This document shows, piece by piece, positions 48,509-59,761 of a stretch of DNA of 64,000 bases. A program made the position numbers and the translations under genes. Source of the stretch: Datisca glomerata (Eukaryota; Streptophyta; Magnoliopsida; Cucurbitales; Datiscaceae); contig QANY01005678.1 of assembly GCA_003255025.1 (NCBI GenBank), positions 777,063 to 841,062 of the forward strand, written 5' to 3'. Under the pieces are notes generated by a model. The model made no database searches. It was not told where the DNA came from and saw only the letters and a list, made by a program, of their open reading frames with translations. How positions within the stretch are numbered: position 1 is the stretch's first letter; each line of letters begins with the position of its first letter.

Positions 48509-49784
48509 GGGGTGTGCATGGTTCGGTTCGGTCGGTTAGTAAGACACTTTTGTAATCGAACCGAATTCACCGGCTACTTAAAGGACCGAACTGAACTTAA
48601 CCGATATAACCATTAGAACCAAACCGAAAATAACCAAAGTGATCAGTTCAGTTTGGTTACTTTTTGATCGGTTCGAATGTATATGAGAGGAAACAAATTG
48701 TTCTAAACCTAGCAGAACGAGGAACCACAAAAGTATGAATATTTAACAGAGCTAATAGCATCTAAAAAATGAGAGACAGCAACAATCGAAATTAACAGAA
48801 TCGAACAAAAACAATCGAAGCAGTCGAACAATCATAAGCAAAAGCAAAGATTTAAACAGATTTAAGTTCTATATCGTCAAACAATCGAAGCAGAATCATA
48901 GATTCAAACAGATATTTAAACAATCGAAAGCAGAAGCAGAGATTTAAGCAGATCTAAATCATCAAAGTTTGAAACCTTAAATTACCTTCAAAAAGACAGA
49001 GAGAGGGACGAGCTCGAGCTCGAGTTGAATGAGACGCAAAGGGATAGTGCTTTGACAGAGACGACTCAGACGATGGAAGCTTCGAGTTGGGGAACTTGAT
49101 GATGGTGGACGAGGGAGACGAGGGTTGCAATGCTCTTTAGTCGCGAGGGAGAGAGAGAGTGCTGCGACAGATCAGATGACTCCGATGAGGGAAGCTTCGT
49201 GCTGGGGAGCTTGATAATGGTGGCGAGGGAGACGAGGGTTGCAATGCTCTTTATTCATGTGGACGAGAGAGGAGACGAAGGTCGCATCTGTAGTCGCGAG
49301 GGAGAGAGAGAGGAGAAACAGAGAGGTACGAAGGAGATAGATTGAACAGGGACTAGGATTAGGCTCTCTCTATTATTTATTTGATTTTTGTTATAAATAT
49401 ATATGGGTTTTTTACAAGACTAGTCCCTTAACATTTACTTTTTGCAGGATTTAACCACAAACTTATTTTGTGCACCTTTTAACCCCCGACCTACCTCACT
49501 TCACTTTTTTTTATTTTTTTCCTCTCTAATCATTCTTACACGATGTCATGTCAATGATCAACTCAACACTCTACATCCCTACCTACTCCATCAACCTCAA
49601 AGCAACCCCATTTCTACCTCTTCGTTTTTCATTTTCCCCAATTCTTCTTATTCTTCCTCCTACTGCAAAATCAGTTGGCCTCCATCGTCTTCTTCATCTT
49701 CAAGGAAAGCTACTTCATCTTCACGGAAGCCTTGTCGGTATATGTTTTGTATTTTTTTCTTGAAAGTTTGAAGTTCATGTAGTG

Positions 49785-50350
49785 TACAGGAAGACTACAT
49801 GATGATGTGTAGTGTACTAGAGGTCTACACGCGTGCTACACGGTTCTCGTGTAGCCTTCGTGCACGCTTCACAAAGTATATACGAAGCTCGTGTACACTA
49901 CACGGTCATCTTGTAGTGCATCTAGAACTTCTCGTGTAGATTCATTGTGCACTGCAAGAGACATCGTGCACCATCATGTACACTACAAGAGGACTACACG
50001 ATATCGTGTAGTCCTCATGTAAACTGCACGATGGCACTACATGATGTTCGTGTAGTTATCTTATACACTGCACGACCACGTTACAAGAGCATGTGTAGTG
50101 CCTGTGCAGTTCATTACAAGAGCATCGTGTCGTGTACACGAGCACTATAGGATGATCGTGTAGTGTACCGAGAACTACACGATCAACCTGTTCTCATCTC
50201 GTACCCTACATGATAGTGTACACGATGGTCGTGTAGTCCTTGTGTATATTATACGATCTCTACACGAAGATCGTGCATACAACGTGTACACTACACGATT
50301 ATTGTGTAGGTCTCGTGTATACTACACGATGTTCACACGATCATCCTGTA
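49785..50350. repeat. Hairpin minisatellite cluster A
   Basis: Dense CTACACGA / TCGTGTAG motifs in alternating orientation between the left terminal repeat and the transposase gene. Units of roughly 35-45 bp are highly degenerate and form many short inverted repeats. Confidence 0.8.
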
Positions 50351-50834
50351 ATATTCCATTTCATTCTGTAGTCTACATCTATTGACTTCCTTCATTGTAG
50401 TACTTGTATAAATATATGGAGTTAGAATTTTGATAATCCATGATGGAGATTTGGTAAAAAAATGGTTCAACATGACCTTTTAATGGAAAGAATACCAAAT
50501 TATTGGAGATATCAACCAACTGCACTTACCACGAGCTTGTTTGCATATTGCATGAAGAACCCCAAATAAATCAATTAAAGTATAATATCTCCATCAAATT
50601 TCTTTATACCATGCCCTCCTGCTGAAATCTTCAATGATAGAGATTTACAGTTACAACACATCTGAATCACTAAGAACCCCACTATGCGTAACTATCAAGC
50701 CAAAATAATCCCCATCTCAAAGTTGTGTTCCTCAAACCATAACGTCACAACAAACTTGGGTTCTTGAAACTACAGGATTATATCAAAGTTGGGTTCCTAA
50801 AACCACAACATCACAGTAACCTCTGCATGAAAGT

Positions 50835-53410
50835 GATTATGATTTTGAGAGGAACTACCGCTATGATGATGTTTTTTGTCATGACCTTGGTGATGATAAT
50901 GATGAATTCGAGGATGAGGATGTCGATGACGATGATGATGAGTTTGATCAATAGGCGTATGATCGTGCCAGCTTGAATGATGACCATGATGAAGCCATCT
51001 ATGGAAAAGGCCATACAACAATTCCAGACTTGAATGATGGTCCTGAACCCGAGACCACTCCTTCTTTGAATGAACCTTGTCTAGCTCATTTAAACAACAA
51101 CGTTTGAGGTTCAATGAGCAACGGAGTGATTTGAATCAGCTTGTACCAGACATAATAAACATGGATAAGTTGTATAGTGGTAAATCTGAGTTGGTTATGA
51201 TTTTTCGTATAATGGCCATACGTAGAAATTTTGAGTTTTTCGATCTTCAAACAAATACCTCATTGTTGGTGCTCATACGCATTGATAAAAAATGCACATG
51301 GAGGTTAAGGGATATGAAACTCAAAAACTGTCCATACTTCAAAGTGACAGAGTTCGTCAATAAACATGCATGCACTTTTGAAGTGTTGAGATATGAACAC
51401 CATCAAGCCGCATCCACATTCATTGGTCACACAATAAGGTCCAAATACATGGATGTTGGACGTGTATATAGGCCAAATGACATAATTAAAGATGTTTGGC
51501 TTGATCTTGATGTTAACATTGGTTACTGGAAAGCTTGGAGGGCCAGGGAGTATGCTTTGGAATTAGTTTGAGGGTCTCCTAAAGCTAATTATAGGATGCT
51601 CACAACATACAGTCACATGTTAGAACTGAAAAATCCAGGTATTTTATTTTATTTTTTTGTCATCATAGGGTCTGCGCGAAGTGTACACGTTCGTCGTGTA
51701 GCAATCGTGTAGGTTACAAGATGAGTATACGAACATCGCGTAGCCATCATGTAGGTTACTGGATAGGTACATTAACTTCATCATAATAATCGTGTAGTGT
51801 ACTCATCACGTTCTAACTTCATCTATTATTTATGTACAGTACACGATGGGTACATGAAGTCAGTGTAGCCATCGTGACACTACACGTTGGGTGTACTGAC
51901 TTCGTGTAACCATCGTGTAGTGTACCCATCATGTTCTGATTTCATCTATTATTATATACACTACACGATGGGTATACGACGTTAGTGTAGCCATCGTCTA
52001 CACTACACGATGAGTACACTGATTTCGTGTGACCATTGTGTAGTGTACCCATCATGTTCTTACTTGATCTATTATTTTTGAACACTACACGATGGGTACA
52101 AGAAGGCTGTGTAGTCCTCGTGTCATCTACACGATGGGTACACTTACTTCCTGTAACCATCGTGTACGGTACATAATGACTACACGACCCCCGTGTACCC
52201 ATCGCGTAGAGCATTTTCTTTATTGATTTTACTACAACATTATTAAATATTTTACAGGGACAGTAACACACATAGAGACCAATGAGCAGTGTCATTTTAA
52301 ATATTTTTCCATAGCTCTTAGACCCTCTATTCGTGGATTCTCCAGTTGTATACGGCCTGTCATTGTTGTTGATGCAATCGCCTTGAAAGCAAATACAAAG
52401 ATGTATTATTTCTCGCAACAACAAAGGATGGAAACAACCAAGTCTATCCCATTGCACTGGGCATTACAAATTCAGAAAATAATGATGCACGGGAATGGTT
52501 CTTCCGTAAACTTTACGGTGTAATCAGCAATCCAACAGACTTATTGTTTATATCTGATAGACATACTAGCACACTGAATGTTGTAGAGATAGTCTTTCTC
52601 AACACGCTTCGTGGAGCTTGCATCTACCACATGAGCCAAAATATAAAATCAATTTACAAAAAGGAAGATGCTCGGCATTGTTTTGGAAAGCCACAAAGGA
52701 ATACCGTCGCTCAGAAGTTAATCGGTTGATGACCCATTTTACATACGCATATCTAGATATCTCACAATACGTGTCGAATAGAGGAGTTGAGAGGTGGGCC
52801 CATTCGTGTTTTGATGGAAGGCGGTACAATATAATGACCCCATATATCGCAGAGTGTTTGAATGGATTTTAAAAGATGTTAGAAAGCTATCAATTACAAG
52901 CCTTGTAGAACATATCTGAGACATTTTATAACGGTGGTTCTATGAAAGACGAACGGTCGCCTGCCAAGTCACCTCGAATATGACAGATTAGGTTGAGATA
53001 GAGCTTTAATAAGAAGCATCTTACTTCACGAACATTATCATTGTTTTCTTCTAACACCCACGCAAGACATGTACGGGCCGAGAATTTGATCTTGATCAAA
53101 TTTCATGCAAGCATGCGTTGGTGGCATGTCGGCATCACAATATTTCTACATACACTATGTGTTTGATGCACTATAAAAATGAGGCTTTAATTAATACATA
53201 TGCGGAAACCATACATCTTATTGGAGATAGAGCGGATTGGGTCATCAGCTAGGAGGTTCAAGAGAATGTGGTATTGCCACCTATAACAAGACGGCAAAGT
53301 GGAAGACCTAGGACAGTTAGAATTCCATCTAGAGGTAAGACAGTTGTAAGAAAAAAATGTGGGCGTTGTAGGCAAATATGCCACAACTGACAAACGTGTA
53401 AAAATCTAAT
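50835..53410 (+). pseudogene. MURA transposase of the inner MULE
   Basis: The acidic N-terminus (DDNDEFEDEDVDDDDDEFDQ, about 50,880-50,955) ends in a TAG. After a frame change, 51,077-51,571 gives the MuDR-type domain (DKLYSGKSELVMIFRIMAIR ... KKCTWRLRDMKL) and the RPNDIIKDVWLDLDV stretch. A GT-AG intron (51,639-52,257) follows. The DDE domain is spread over several frames at 52,258-52,930: RGFSSC-RPVIVVDAIALK with the first Asp, LFISDRHTSTLNVVE with the second, and AECLNGF with the final Glu. A SWIM finger (DQISCKHALVACRHH, about 53,090-53,135) and a CCHC-like knuckle (KKCGRCRQICHN, about 53,355-53,395) end it. The acidic residues survive, but frameshifts and stops disable it. Confidence 0.85.
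51665..52208. repeat. Hairpin minisatellite cluster B, filling the MURA intron
   Basis: The clearest copies: arms CTACACGATGGGTACAC and GTGTAACCATCGTGTAG around a spacer of about 6-8 bases, repeated about eight times in 0.5 kb and separated by a CATCTATTATTATAT-type linker. It lies wholly between the splice donor at 51,639 and the acceptor at 52,257. Confidence 0.85.
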
Positions 53411-53467
53411 TCCTCTCTCTCAACGAAATGATCCAATTCGCTACTATCTTCATAAAAATTCTTCAGG

Positions 53468-53820
53468 AATACTACACGATGGGTATGCTGACTTCATGTA
53501 ATCATTGTGTAGTCTACACAATGGGTACACTGACTTCCCGTAACAATCGTGTAGTATAACAATTCGCTACTGCCTTCATAAAAAGTCTATAGGAAAACTA
53601 CACGATGGGTACACTAACGTCGTGTACCTATCGTGCAGTGTTGCAATTCGCTACTACCTTCATAAAAGTCTATTTGAAAACTACACGATGGGTACACTAG
53701 TTTTGTGTAACCATCATGTAGTCCACATGATGGGTACACAAACTTCGTGCACCCATCGTGTAGTGTAAAAATTCACTATTACCTTCATAAAACGTCTTCA
53801 GGAACACTACACGATGGCTA
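53468..53820. repeat. Hairpin minisatellite cluster C
   Basis: Downstream of MURA. Four units of about 95 bp each contain ACTACACGATGGGTACACT ... ACCATCGTGTAGT, separated by ATTCGCTACTACCTTCATAA-type linkers. More regular than cluster A. Confidence 0.85.
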
Positions 53821-53821
53821 C

Positions 53822-53957
53822 AACAACAACAACAACAAATTGAGCCTTAATCAAATTCAAAGGTAAAACTACGCTTTCGACAACAAAAAATTGAGCCTTG
53901 ATCAAATTCAAAGGTAAAACTACGCATTCAACAACAAAAAATTGAGCATTAAAAATT
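53822..53957. repeat. 60-bp tandem repeat between the convergent genes
   Basis: Two and a half units of AACAACAAAAAATTGAGCCT-TGATCAAATTCAAAGGTAAA-ACTACGC type, located between the 3' ends of MURA and the Ulp1-like pseudogene. Confidence 0.8.
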
Positions 53958-54664
53958 ATGGGTGAAAAATAATCAACAAATAAGTACAAAAAAATTACAT
54001 ATCCAATTGAAACATAAATATATTATAGCGGTTCGATTTTGCTCCGTGAAAATAATTCAATTGCAATGCGCTTGAGGAAATGAGACATCCTTTTTTCAGT
54101 GATTTCTTTGAAATCAATATCATCCGTCAAGGCTTCAACAAACTTGAGGCGAATACCCCACAATCATAGCTACAAAAAAAACATAATTAGTTTATGAAAT
54201 GAAAAAAAAAGTCATATGAAATTATATATATTCACTTACCCATTCGATTGTTGAGGACAGTCCATTGGTTTATATTCCCATAAATCTTTAGGTTTAACCC
54301 ACGTTCTTTTGAAGGGCATTGTCCATGAAATTATAAATGTTTACACACTGTCCATTCAAGTCTAACTCCACACTGAGCCAATGATTGTTGCCCACGTTCA
54401 TGGGGAATATAACTTGTACAGATTTGCATAAATATTCATGATTTGCAACAAAACGTAATGTTTACTACCTTATAAGTAAAAAAGCATACCATGTCAGACT
54501 CTCCCCAATCACTTCCAAAGTTTGTTTGTAAGCCAATGATTTGGTATCGGAGAGTATCATCAATATCAACCTGCCAGGCCTATGGATTATCCTCAAACTC
54601 CTACAAACGATCGATAAGGTTTCCCTGTAATGTTAAAGGAAACATTGTAAATCAAAGTTTAAAC

Positions 54665-54880
54665 GCTACATGCAGTCTACACACTAACCGTGAAGGCCTC
54701 CTGTGGACTACATGAAGTCTACACGCTGCCCGTGAAGGCCTCTCGTGTAGACTAAATGAACTCTACACGCTACCCGTGAAGGCCTCGTGTAGACTACATA
54801 AAGTCTACACGCTGCCCGTGAAGGCCACGTGTAGACTACATGAAGTCTACACGTTGCCCATGAAATCATCGTGTAGACTC
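54665..54880. repeat. Hairpin repeat cluster D, variant unit
   Basis: Four units of about 60 bp: TCTACACGCT-GCCCGTGAAGGCC-TCGTGTAGACTACATGAAG. TCTACACG and CGTGTAGA keep the dyad of the other clusters, but the core sequence differs and the units are more homogeneous, implying separate recent amplification. Confidence 0.82.
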
Positions 54881-55214
54881 TATAAAATCTTTTAACTTAC
54901 TTCCAGTAGCAAATCACCATCGGTGACTCTGATATGGGGTTGTAATCCGCAAATCCCTCTTAATCGACTCTAAGTATGCATCGATATGCTGTAATGAAAA
55001 AAAGATTACATAAAATAGGCATGTTTATTTTAAATTCACATAAATTTCACATATTTTACTACTTACATCAGACTCAAGCCACTGGTACGACACAGATACA
55101 AGTTTTTTGAACCAGGCATAGAAACTGACGTAGTACCTAACATTTACTTTTCTATTTCCTGTACAACGTAATTACAGATAAAAATAAGAAATGAAAAATA
55201 TGAGAAAGGTGATG

Positions 55215-55795
55215 GCTACACGATATTCGTGTACTCATCGTGTAACCCTTAAGAAATAGGAATTGAGAAAAAAAGATGACTACACGATGTCACTGTAGCC
55301 ATCGTGTACTACACGCATTTTGAACCAGGAAAAGTCACTGACGCAATACCCACCGTTTTATTTTCTTTTTCCTGTGCAACGTAATTACAGAAAAAAATAA
55401 GAGATAAGAAAAATGAGACACATTAGTACTGCACGATGAATACACGAGGTTAGTGTAGTCATCGTGTAACCCTCAACAAACAGAACCTCAACAAAAAAGG
55501 TAATGACTACACGATATCCGTGTAACTATCGTGTAGACCATCGGCAAACAGAAATAAAGACTACATGATGTCAGTGTAGCCATCGCGTACACTAAACGAT
55601 GACTACACTAAGTCAGTGTAACCATCGTGTAACCTTCAACAAAGAGAAATAGAGAAGAGGTGATGACTACACGATGTCTGTGAAGTCATTGTGTAGACTA
55701 CACGATGGTTACACTCTTTCAGTATAGTCATCGAGTAGTCTACACGATGACTACACGGACACAGTGTAGCCATTGTGTTATAAGAATAATTTAAC
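55215..55795. repeat. Hairpin minisatellite cluster E, in introns of the protease gene
   Basis: Two runs (about 55,215-55,310 and 55,430-55,795) of GACTACACGATG-TC-GTGTAGCCATCGTGTA. They flank a short exon-like segment (55,315-55,390) that partly repeats the preceding one (TTTTGAACCAGG ... TTTTCCTGTGCAACGTAATT versus 55,100-55,170), so an exon/intron unit seems duplicated with its repeat. Confidence 0.8.
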
Positions 55796-56149
55796 AAAAA
55801 GCTAATTGAAAACTTACTTGGACTTTGGTGATTTGAACCAGGCATCAAAACGGAATTCATCATCTGCAAATACATCAAGGAAATGTGTAAAAGGCTCTAA
55901 TTCCGTTGTCTCCACCACTTTCTCCTCCACTTTTGTCCTACACTGCCTTTTCTTTTCATTTTACTGCGTAAGCCAAGTGGGGGACTCAAGGATGCGAGAT
56001 CTCTTGACCTTCATCTTACCAAGATCACCAAGGCAGATAAGGTCAGATTCTTCTCCACTGTTGGGCTGCTAGTAGACTTCATCAAGTCTGATATTATCGA
56101 TGCAATTTGTTTTTCTGCCTTTTTCCATTTCTAGTTCTTCATCTTTTAT

Positions 56150-56740
56150 TTCCCTTTTCGCTATTATTTCTTCTTTTATTTCCTCCTTGACCTTTTTATT
56201 ATTATTGTCATCCCCATTTTCGATTCTTTTTTCTCTTCTTCCTCTACTTTTTCTTCTTTTTTTAATTGCATTGTTTCGTCAATTTCTCCTCTTTTATTCT
56301 AATTTCTTTTTTTTTCATTCTCCTTCTTATGTCCTTCTTCATCTTTCTTCTCGTGTCCATCTTCTTCTTTTTTTCCATCTTCTTCTTCGTCTTTCTCCTC
56401 CTCCTCTTCATCTTTTTTCCTCTTCCGCGTCCTCCTTCTCCTCCTCATCTTTTTTTCCTCTTCCTCATCTTTCTTCTCAATCTCATCTTTTTTTCCGTCG
56501 TTTTCCTCTTTCTTCTCCCCCTCTTCCTTCTCTCCTTCCTCATCCTTCTTCTGCACTTATTCCTCATTTTTCTTTTCATCTTCCACTTCTTCTTCTTCCT
56601 TTTATCCTCATCTTCCTCTTTTTCTTCCTCCTTTTTATCCTCATCTTTCTCATCTTCTCCTCATTCTTATCCTCTTCTTCTAGGATCATTTTTTCTTCAT
56701 CTTCTTCTTTCCCTATCTCCATCATTAAGTCAGAACAAAG
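56150..56740 (-). repeat. Polypyrimidine tract coding Glu/Lys-rich low complexity
   Basis: The plus strand is almost pure TTC/TCC/TTT, so the minus strand is GAA/GAG/AAG-rich and open over 56,299-56,556 and 56,576-56,887 (KKDEEEEKK-type). It is the flexible middle of the DUF1985/Ulp1 protein. Plus-strand Phe/Ser/Leu-rich frames of 178-218 codons are shadows of this composition. Confidence 0.8.
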
Positions 56741-57074
56741 ACCGAATGAGAAATGATCATTATCATGCCATGATGAAAGAAGATGATCTGTCGACATTTT
56801 GATTTGGGAAATGGCATAAGAAAGGTCTGATTGCATGGACATAAGCTTCTTGTCCATTGAATTTATCTTTTTGTCCATTCTAATCAAACAATTCCTGGCC
56901 CAATCCCCCCATTGTGCCTCTTTTGCTCTCTCTCCATAATGCCCTCCTCCTCAGGCCTCTTCCTCTTCTTTGTTCTCCGCTCATCCACCTCCTCATCCAC
57001 CTCTTCATCCACCCATGTTAAGGCTAAGAAAGACGTCGTCTAAAAAATAGGTTACACTAAAACAATTAATAAAT

Positions 57075-57255
57075 GAGTACATTGTCTCCGCGTACCCATC
57101 GTGTAGTCTATAGGATGGTTACACTAACTTCATGTAGGTATCGTGTAGGCTACATGATGGTTACATGGACTCCCTGTAGGAATCGTGTGGGCTACACGAT
57201 GGTTACATGAGGTCGGTGTGCCCATCGTGTAGCCTACACGATCACCACACGAGGT
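57075..57255. repeat. Hairpin minisatellite cluster F, in an intron
   Basis: Five units around (G)CTACACGATGGTTACA ... GTAGG(T/A)ATCGTGTAGG. Bounded on the minus strand by a donor at about 57,298 (AAAAG/GTATG) and an acceptor at about 57,043 (TTTTTTAG/ACGACG), so it is intronic. Confidence 0.8.
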
Positions 57256-58544
57256 CGATGAAAAAGAATTTTAATGGTGCATAATGATTTAAACATACCT
57301 TTTGTGGCTACGGACCTCCAGTAGCTTATTTTTTATTCTTCCTCCGGAAGAACCAAGGGAAGAACTTCAAACTAAAAAATCAAGTGATATAAATTAATAT
57401 AAAGACCGTGCAAATAGGAGAATTTACTGTAACAAGTATAATTTATATAAGGGACCAAAAGAGGAACTTAATTTATATAAGGGACCAAGAGAGGAACTTA
57501 CTTTTTCCTTTGAAAAATTTTCTTTTTGCAAACTCTCAGTAGGAACAATCATTGTTGGAGCCCACTTGAGAATCCGTGGTATCCTTGTCGAAACTTGGTT
57601 ACCATACAGACTACCCACCAAGGGGATAGTTTTCAAATACCCATGTATATTTAAACAAATAGAGTAATTCAATATTCAGCACTCAAAAGAGTAATTCAGT
57701 GCTCAATAATTCAGTATCTATAAGAGGCCTACACGACTATATTGAATTAAAAAAATTTACCTGAAACACAATCCGTTCAGTGAATATCCATGAACTTTAG
57801 AGGGCGATTTTGGTTGTTTCTTTGTTTTCTTCTTCTTTTTGGCATGACGATCACCAAAGATAGTTTTGGTATCCTTAACGGACAATAATGATTTCATGAT
57901 TTAATTGTTGAAGGCTTCAAGGTCGTCGATCAACACCAACAATTTTCTTTTCAATCATGTTCGCTTCTCATTCCCCAAAAATAAGTGCTCCAACATATAG
58001 ATCAGAGCCATCTTGACAGCATCAACATCTGACTTGTAGGTGTTGCTCTTGAATTTTTACTCAAACTCATCCATGCTTATACCTCCACTAGTTTTGGGAA
58101 AGTACAATTCAGCCAGTCCGTTTGGGCCGCGGGTATTCTTCTGATCCCGGACTTCACCGAACTTCAGTCTAGTTATCAACGCGAATTCCTTTTTTGAAAA
58201 GAATAGTGGCTCCTCATTGATGAGAAAATGGATCTCCTTCTAAGAAGGTCCGCCGTCCACATACTCGGCCTCCCTGGCCAACACCTGATGACAGACAGCC
58301 ACTGAAAACTTCAGGGTTGGGAGATCAAAAATATGGTCGAAGCAAGTCTCCCTAAAAAGGAAAAGTTGTAGAGCTGTCAACTTCACCTTGATACCATCTA
58401 CCATGTGCGTGTTGCACTTAGCATTTGCAATTGTAGTTAAGTCATGGATGTAACGCAACGTAGCCAAAACAATGGATGATGAAGCCATAATAACCTATAA
58501 AAAATTGAAGGAAGACATAAGATCAGAGAATTAAAGTGTACACC

Positions 58545-58910
58545 ATGATATTGAGGAACTACATGATGGATACAAGAGGCTCGTGTACCACTACTATAAA
58601 CTACACGAAGGGTGCACAGGCCTCGTGTACCCATCACATAATGCACACGAGGCGTACACGATCTGTTTGTACCCATCATGTAGTTTACATGAGGGGTACA
58701 CGTCGACTGTATAGTGTACATGAAGTGTATGGAACGAGTACACTGTCTCCGAAGACATCGTGTAGTCCTTGTGTACACTACACGACCAACGCGTAGACAT
58801 CGTGTAGTTTATGGGAGGACTACACGGTCGTCGTGTACACTTCATGTACACTACACGGTGACTATACTAACGTCGTGTAACAAATCGTGTAGTCTACAAG
58901 AGAACTACTG
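58545..58910. repeat. Hairpin minisatellite cluster G, upstream of the protease gene
   Basis: Degenerate units with TACACGA, TCGTGTA and CATCGTGTAG in alternating orientation, upstream of the minus-strand ATG at 58,488. Several short open frames on both strands here are by-products of the repeat. Confidence 0.78.
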
Positions 58911-59708
58911 GATGTCTTCGAAGATGACAGAAGGGGAAGAAATCACATAAACCAGAGAAAACTTGGAGAAAAACCCTAGAGAACTACAAATAACCCAGAA
59001 AAATATAAACTTGCACAAAAACACAAAAACCCAGAAAAATACCTCTGAAACCCAGATAAACAAATTGAGAAAACTAAACATAAACTCAGAAAAAACACAA
59101 CATAAACCCAAAAAAATACGACGAGAACCAGAGAAACCATAAAAAGTACCTTGTTTGAAATGGTGATAGAGATGCTTCGACTTCGAACGAGACGAGAATA
59201 GAGACTTCCAACGACAGAAAGAGAGAGAGTATCTATAATAGAGAAATGCAAGAAGGCAAGAAGCAAGTATATCGTAAGAATGCAAGAAGGCGAGAAGGCA
59301 GTTTGAAATCATGGAGTGGTACACGAAGATGTGGCTTCTTGTGTAGGGGTGGCTTTTCGATGTATTGTCATGATTTTTTTTTTGCCGTCGATTGGTATTT
59401 GTGCAAGGGCTGTTTGGTAACTTTATCACCTGCTTTTGGAGAAGTGGTGGGCTAGGAGTTAGAGGCTGCACAACATAAGTTTGGGGTCTAATCCTGTAAA
59501 ATAAAATGATAGGGGTCTAGTCCTGCAAAACCCCTATATATAGCGGTTGTAATCGGTCGAACCAATTGCAATTTTTTTTATAAAGATAATCCAACCGAAA
59601 ATTTGGTTATGTAATTTAATCGATCTGATTAAAATTATTATGGAAAAAGTACCGACCTAGCCGATTCAGTTCTGTTCGGTCGGTTATAAAAAAAAATTGA
59701 ACACCCTT

Positions 59709-59761
59709 AGTCCAGTCAAGCGAAGCCAAACCCAACGGCCAATTTTTTATGTTAAAAAAAG
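59709..59761 (-). promoter_or_regulatory. Distal LCB2 promoter resumes after the nested insertion
   Basis: GTCCAGTCAAGCGAAGCCAA matches GTCCAGCCAAGCCAAACC at about 40,587 in the uninterrupted copy and runs into the upstream block at 59,762. Confidence 0.6.

Larger units (their letters stand above)
54010..58488 (-). pseudogene. DUF1985 and Ulp1-type (C48) protease gene of the inner MULE
   Basis: Transposon-borne protein with an N-terminal DUF1985 domain and C-terminal cysteine protease resembling SUMO proteases. ATG at 58,488 opens 82 codons (MASSSIVLATLRYIHDLTT), then after a TAG the DUF1985 core (EEPLFFSKKEFALITRLKFG, about 58,160-58,230). Next comes YLKTIPLVGSLYGNQVSTRI-type text (57,424-57,672), a Glu/Lys-rich low-complexity middle (56,150-56,887), YAWFKKLVSVSYQWLESD at about 55,060-55,115, and the protease end: VGNNHW with the catalytic His (about 54,385) and YDCGVF with the catalytic Cys (about 54,160). 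One base is missing after YDCGVFA, shifting the frame before KFVEALTDD. Introns lie at about 57,045-57,298 and between later exons. Stops and shifts make it defective. Confidence 0.75.
49405..59534. mobile_element. 10-kb MULE carrying MURA and a Ulp1-type protease gene (Kaonashi/CUMULE-like)
   Basis: Inverted ends GGGTTTTTTACAAGACTAGT (left) and GGGGTTTTGCAGGACTAGAC (right, reversed) continue to align for about 100 bp (CAGGATT(T/A)(A/G)ACC, ACAAACTTAT/CCAAACTTAT, GTGCA). The flanks are TA-rich (AATATATAT and TATATATAG), so the 9-bp duplication cannot be fixed exactly. Inside, a MURA transposase pseudogene on the plus strand (50,835-53,410) converges on a DUF1985/Ulp1-like pseudogene on the minus strand (58,488-54,010). 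This combination is known from Kaonashi/CUMULE-type MULEs. Hairpin minisatellite clusters occupy every intron and spacer I can delimit. Confidence 0.85.
48509..59706. mobile_element. Outer non-autonomous element of the nested 11-kb insertion
   Basis: Left end GGGGTGTGCATGGTTCGGTT and right end, reversed, GGGTGTTCAATTTTTTTTTA...ACCGACCGAACAGAAC share the GGTTCGGT-rich inverted structure. Flanks CTA (left) and TTA (right) may be a 3-bp target duplication with one mismatch, as in Harbinger-type elements, but this is not certain. Its own content is about 48,509-49,404 and 59,535-59,706, including a partial internal repetition of GGGAGACGAGGGTTGCAATG (about 49,105 and 49,219). The remainder is the inner MULE. 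Confidence 0.6.

Noticed and set aside
50797..51114. His-rich minus-strand frame (105 codons), possible metal-binding protein
   Set aside because: Antisense shadow of the Asp-rich N-terminus of the MURA transposase (GAT/GAC read backwards as ATC/GTC and CAT).
56100..56802. Plus-strand Phe/Ser/Leu-rich open frames of 178 and 218 codons
   Set aside because: They are the reverse reading of a polypyrimidine tract whose minus strand codes the Glu/Lys-rich middle of the Ulp1-like protein. Composition explains the openness.
49785..58910. CRISPR-like array, because of regularly recurring palindromic repeats
   Set aside because: Units are degenerate and directly adjacent or separated by similar linkers, not unique spacers. 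The context is a plant transposon.
58536..58950. Several Cys/Thr-rich short frames on both strands, possible secreted peptides
   Set aside because: By-products of hairpin minisatellite cluster G; both strands give similar frames because the repeat is a dyad.
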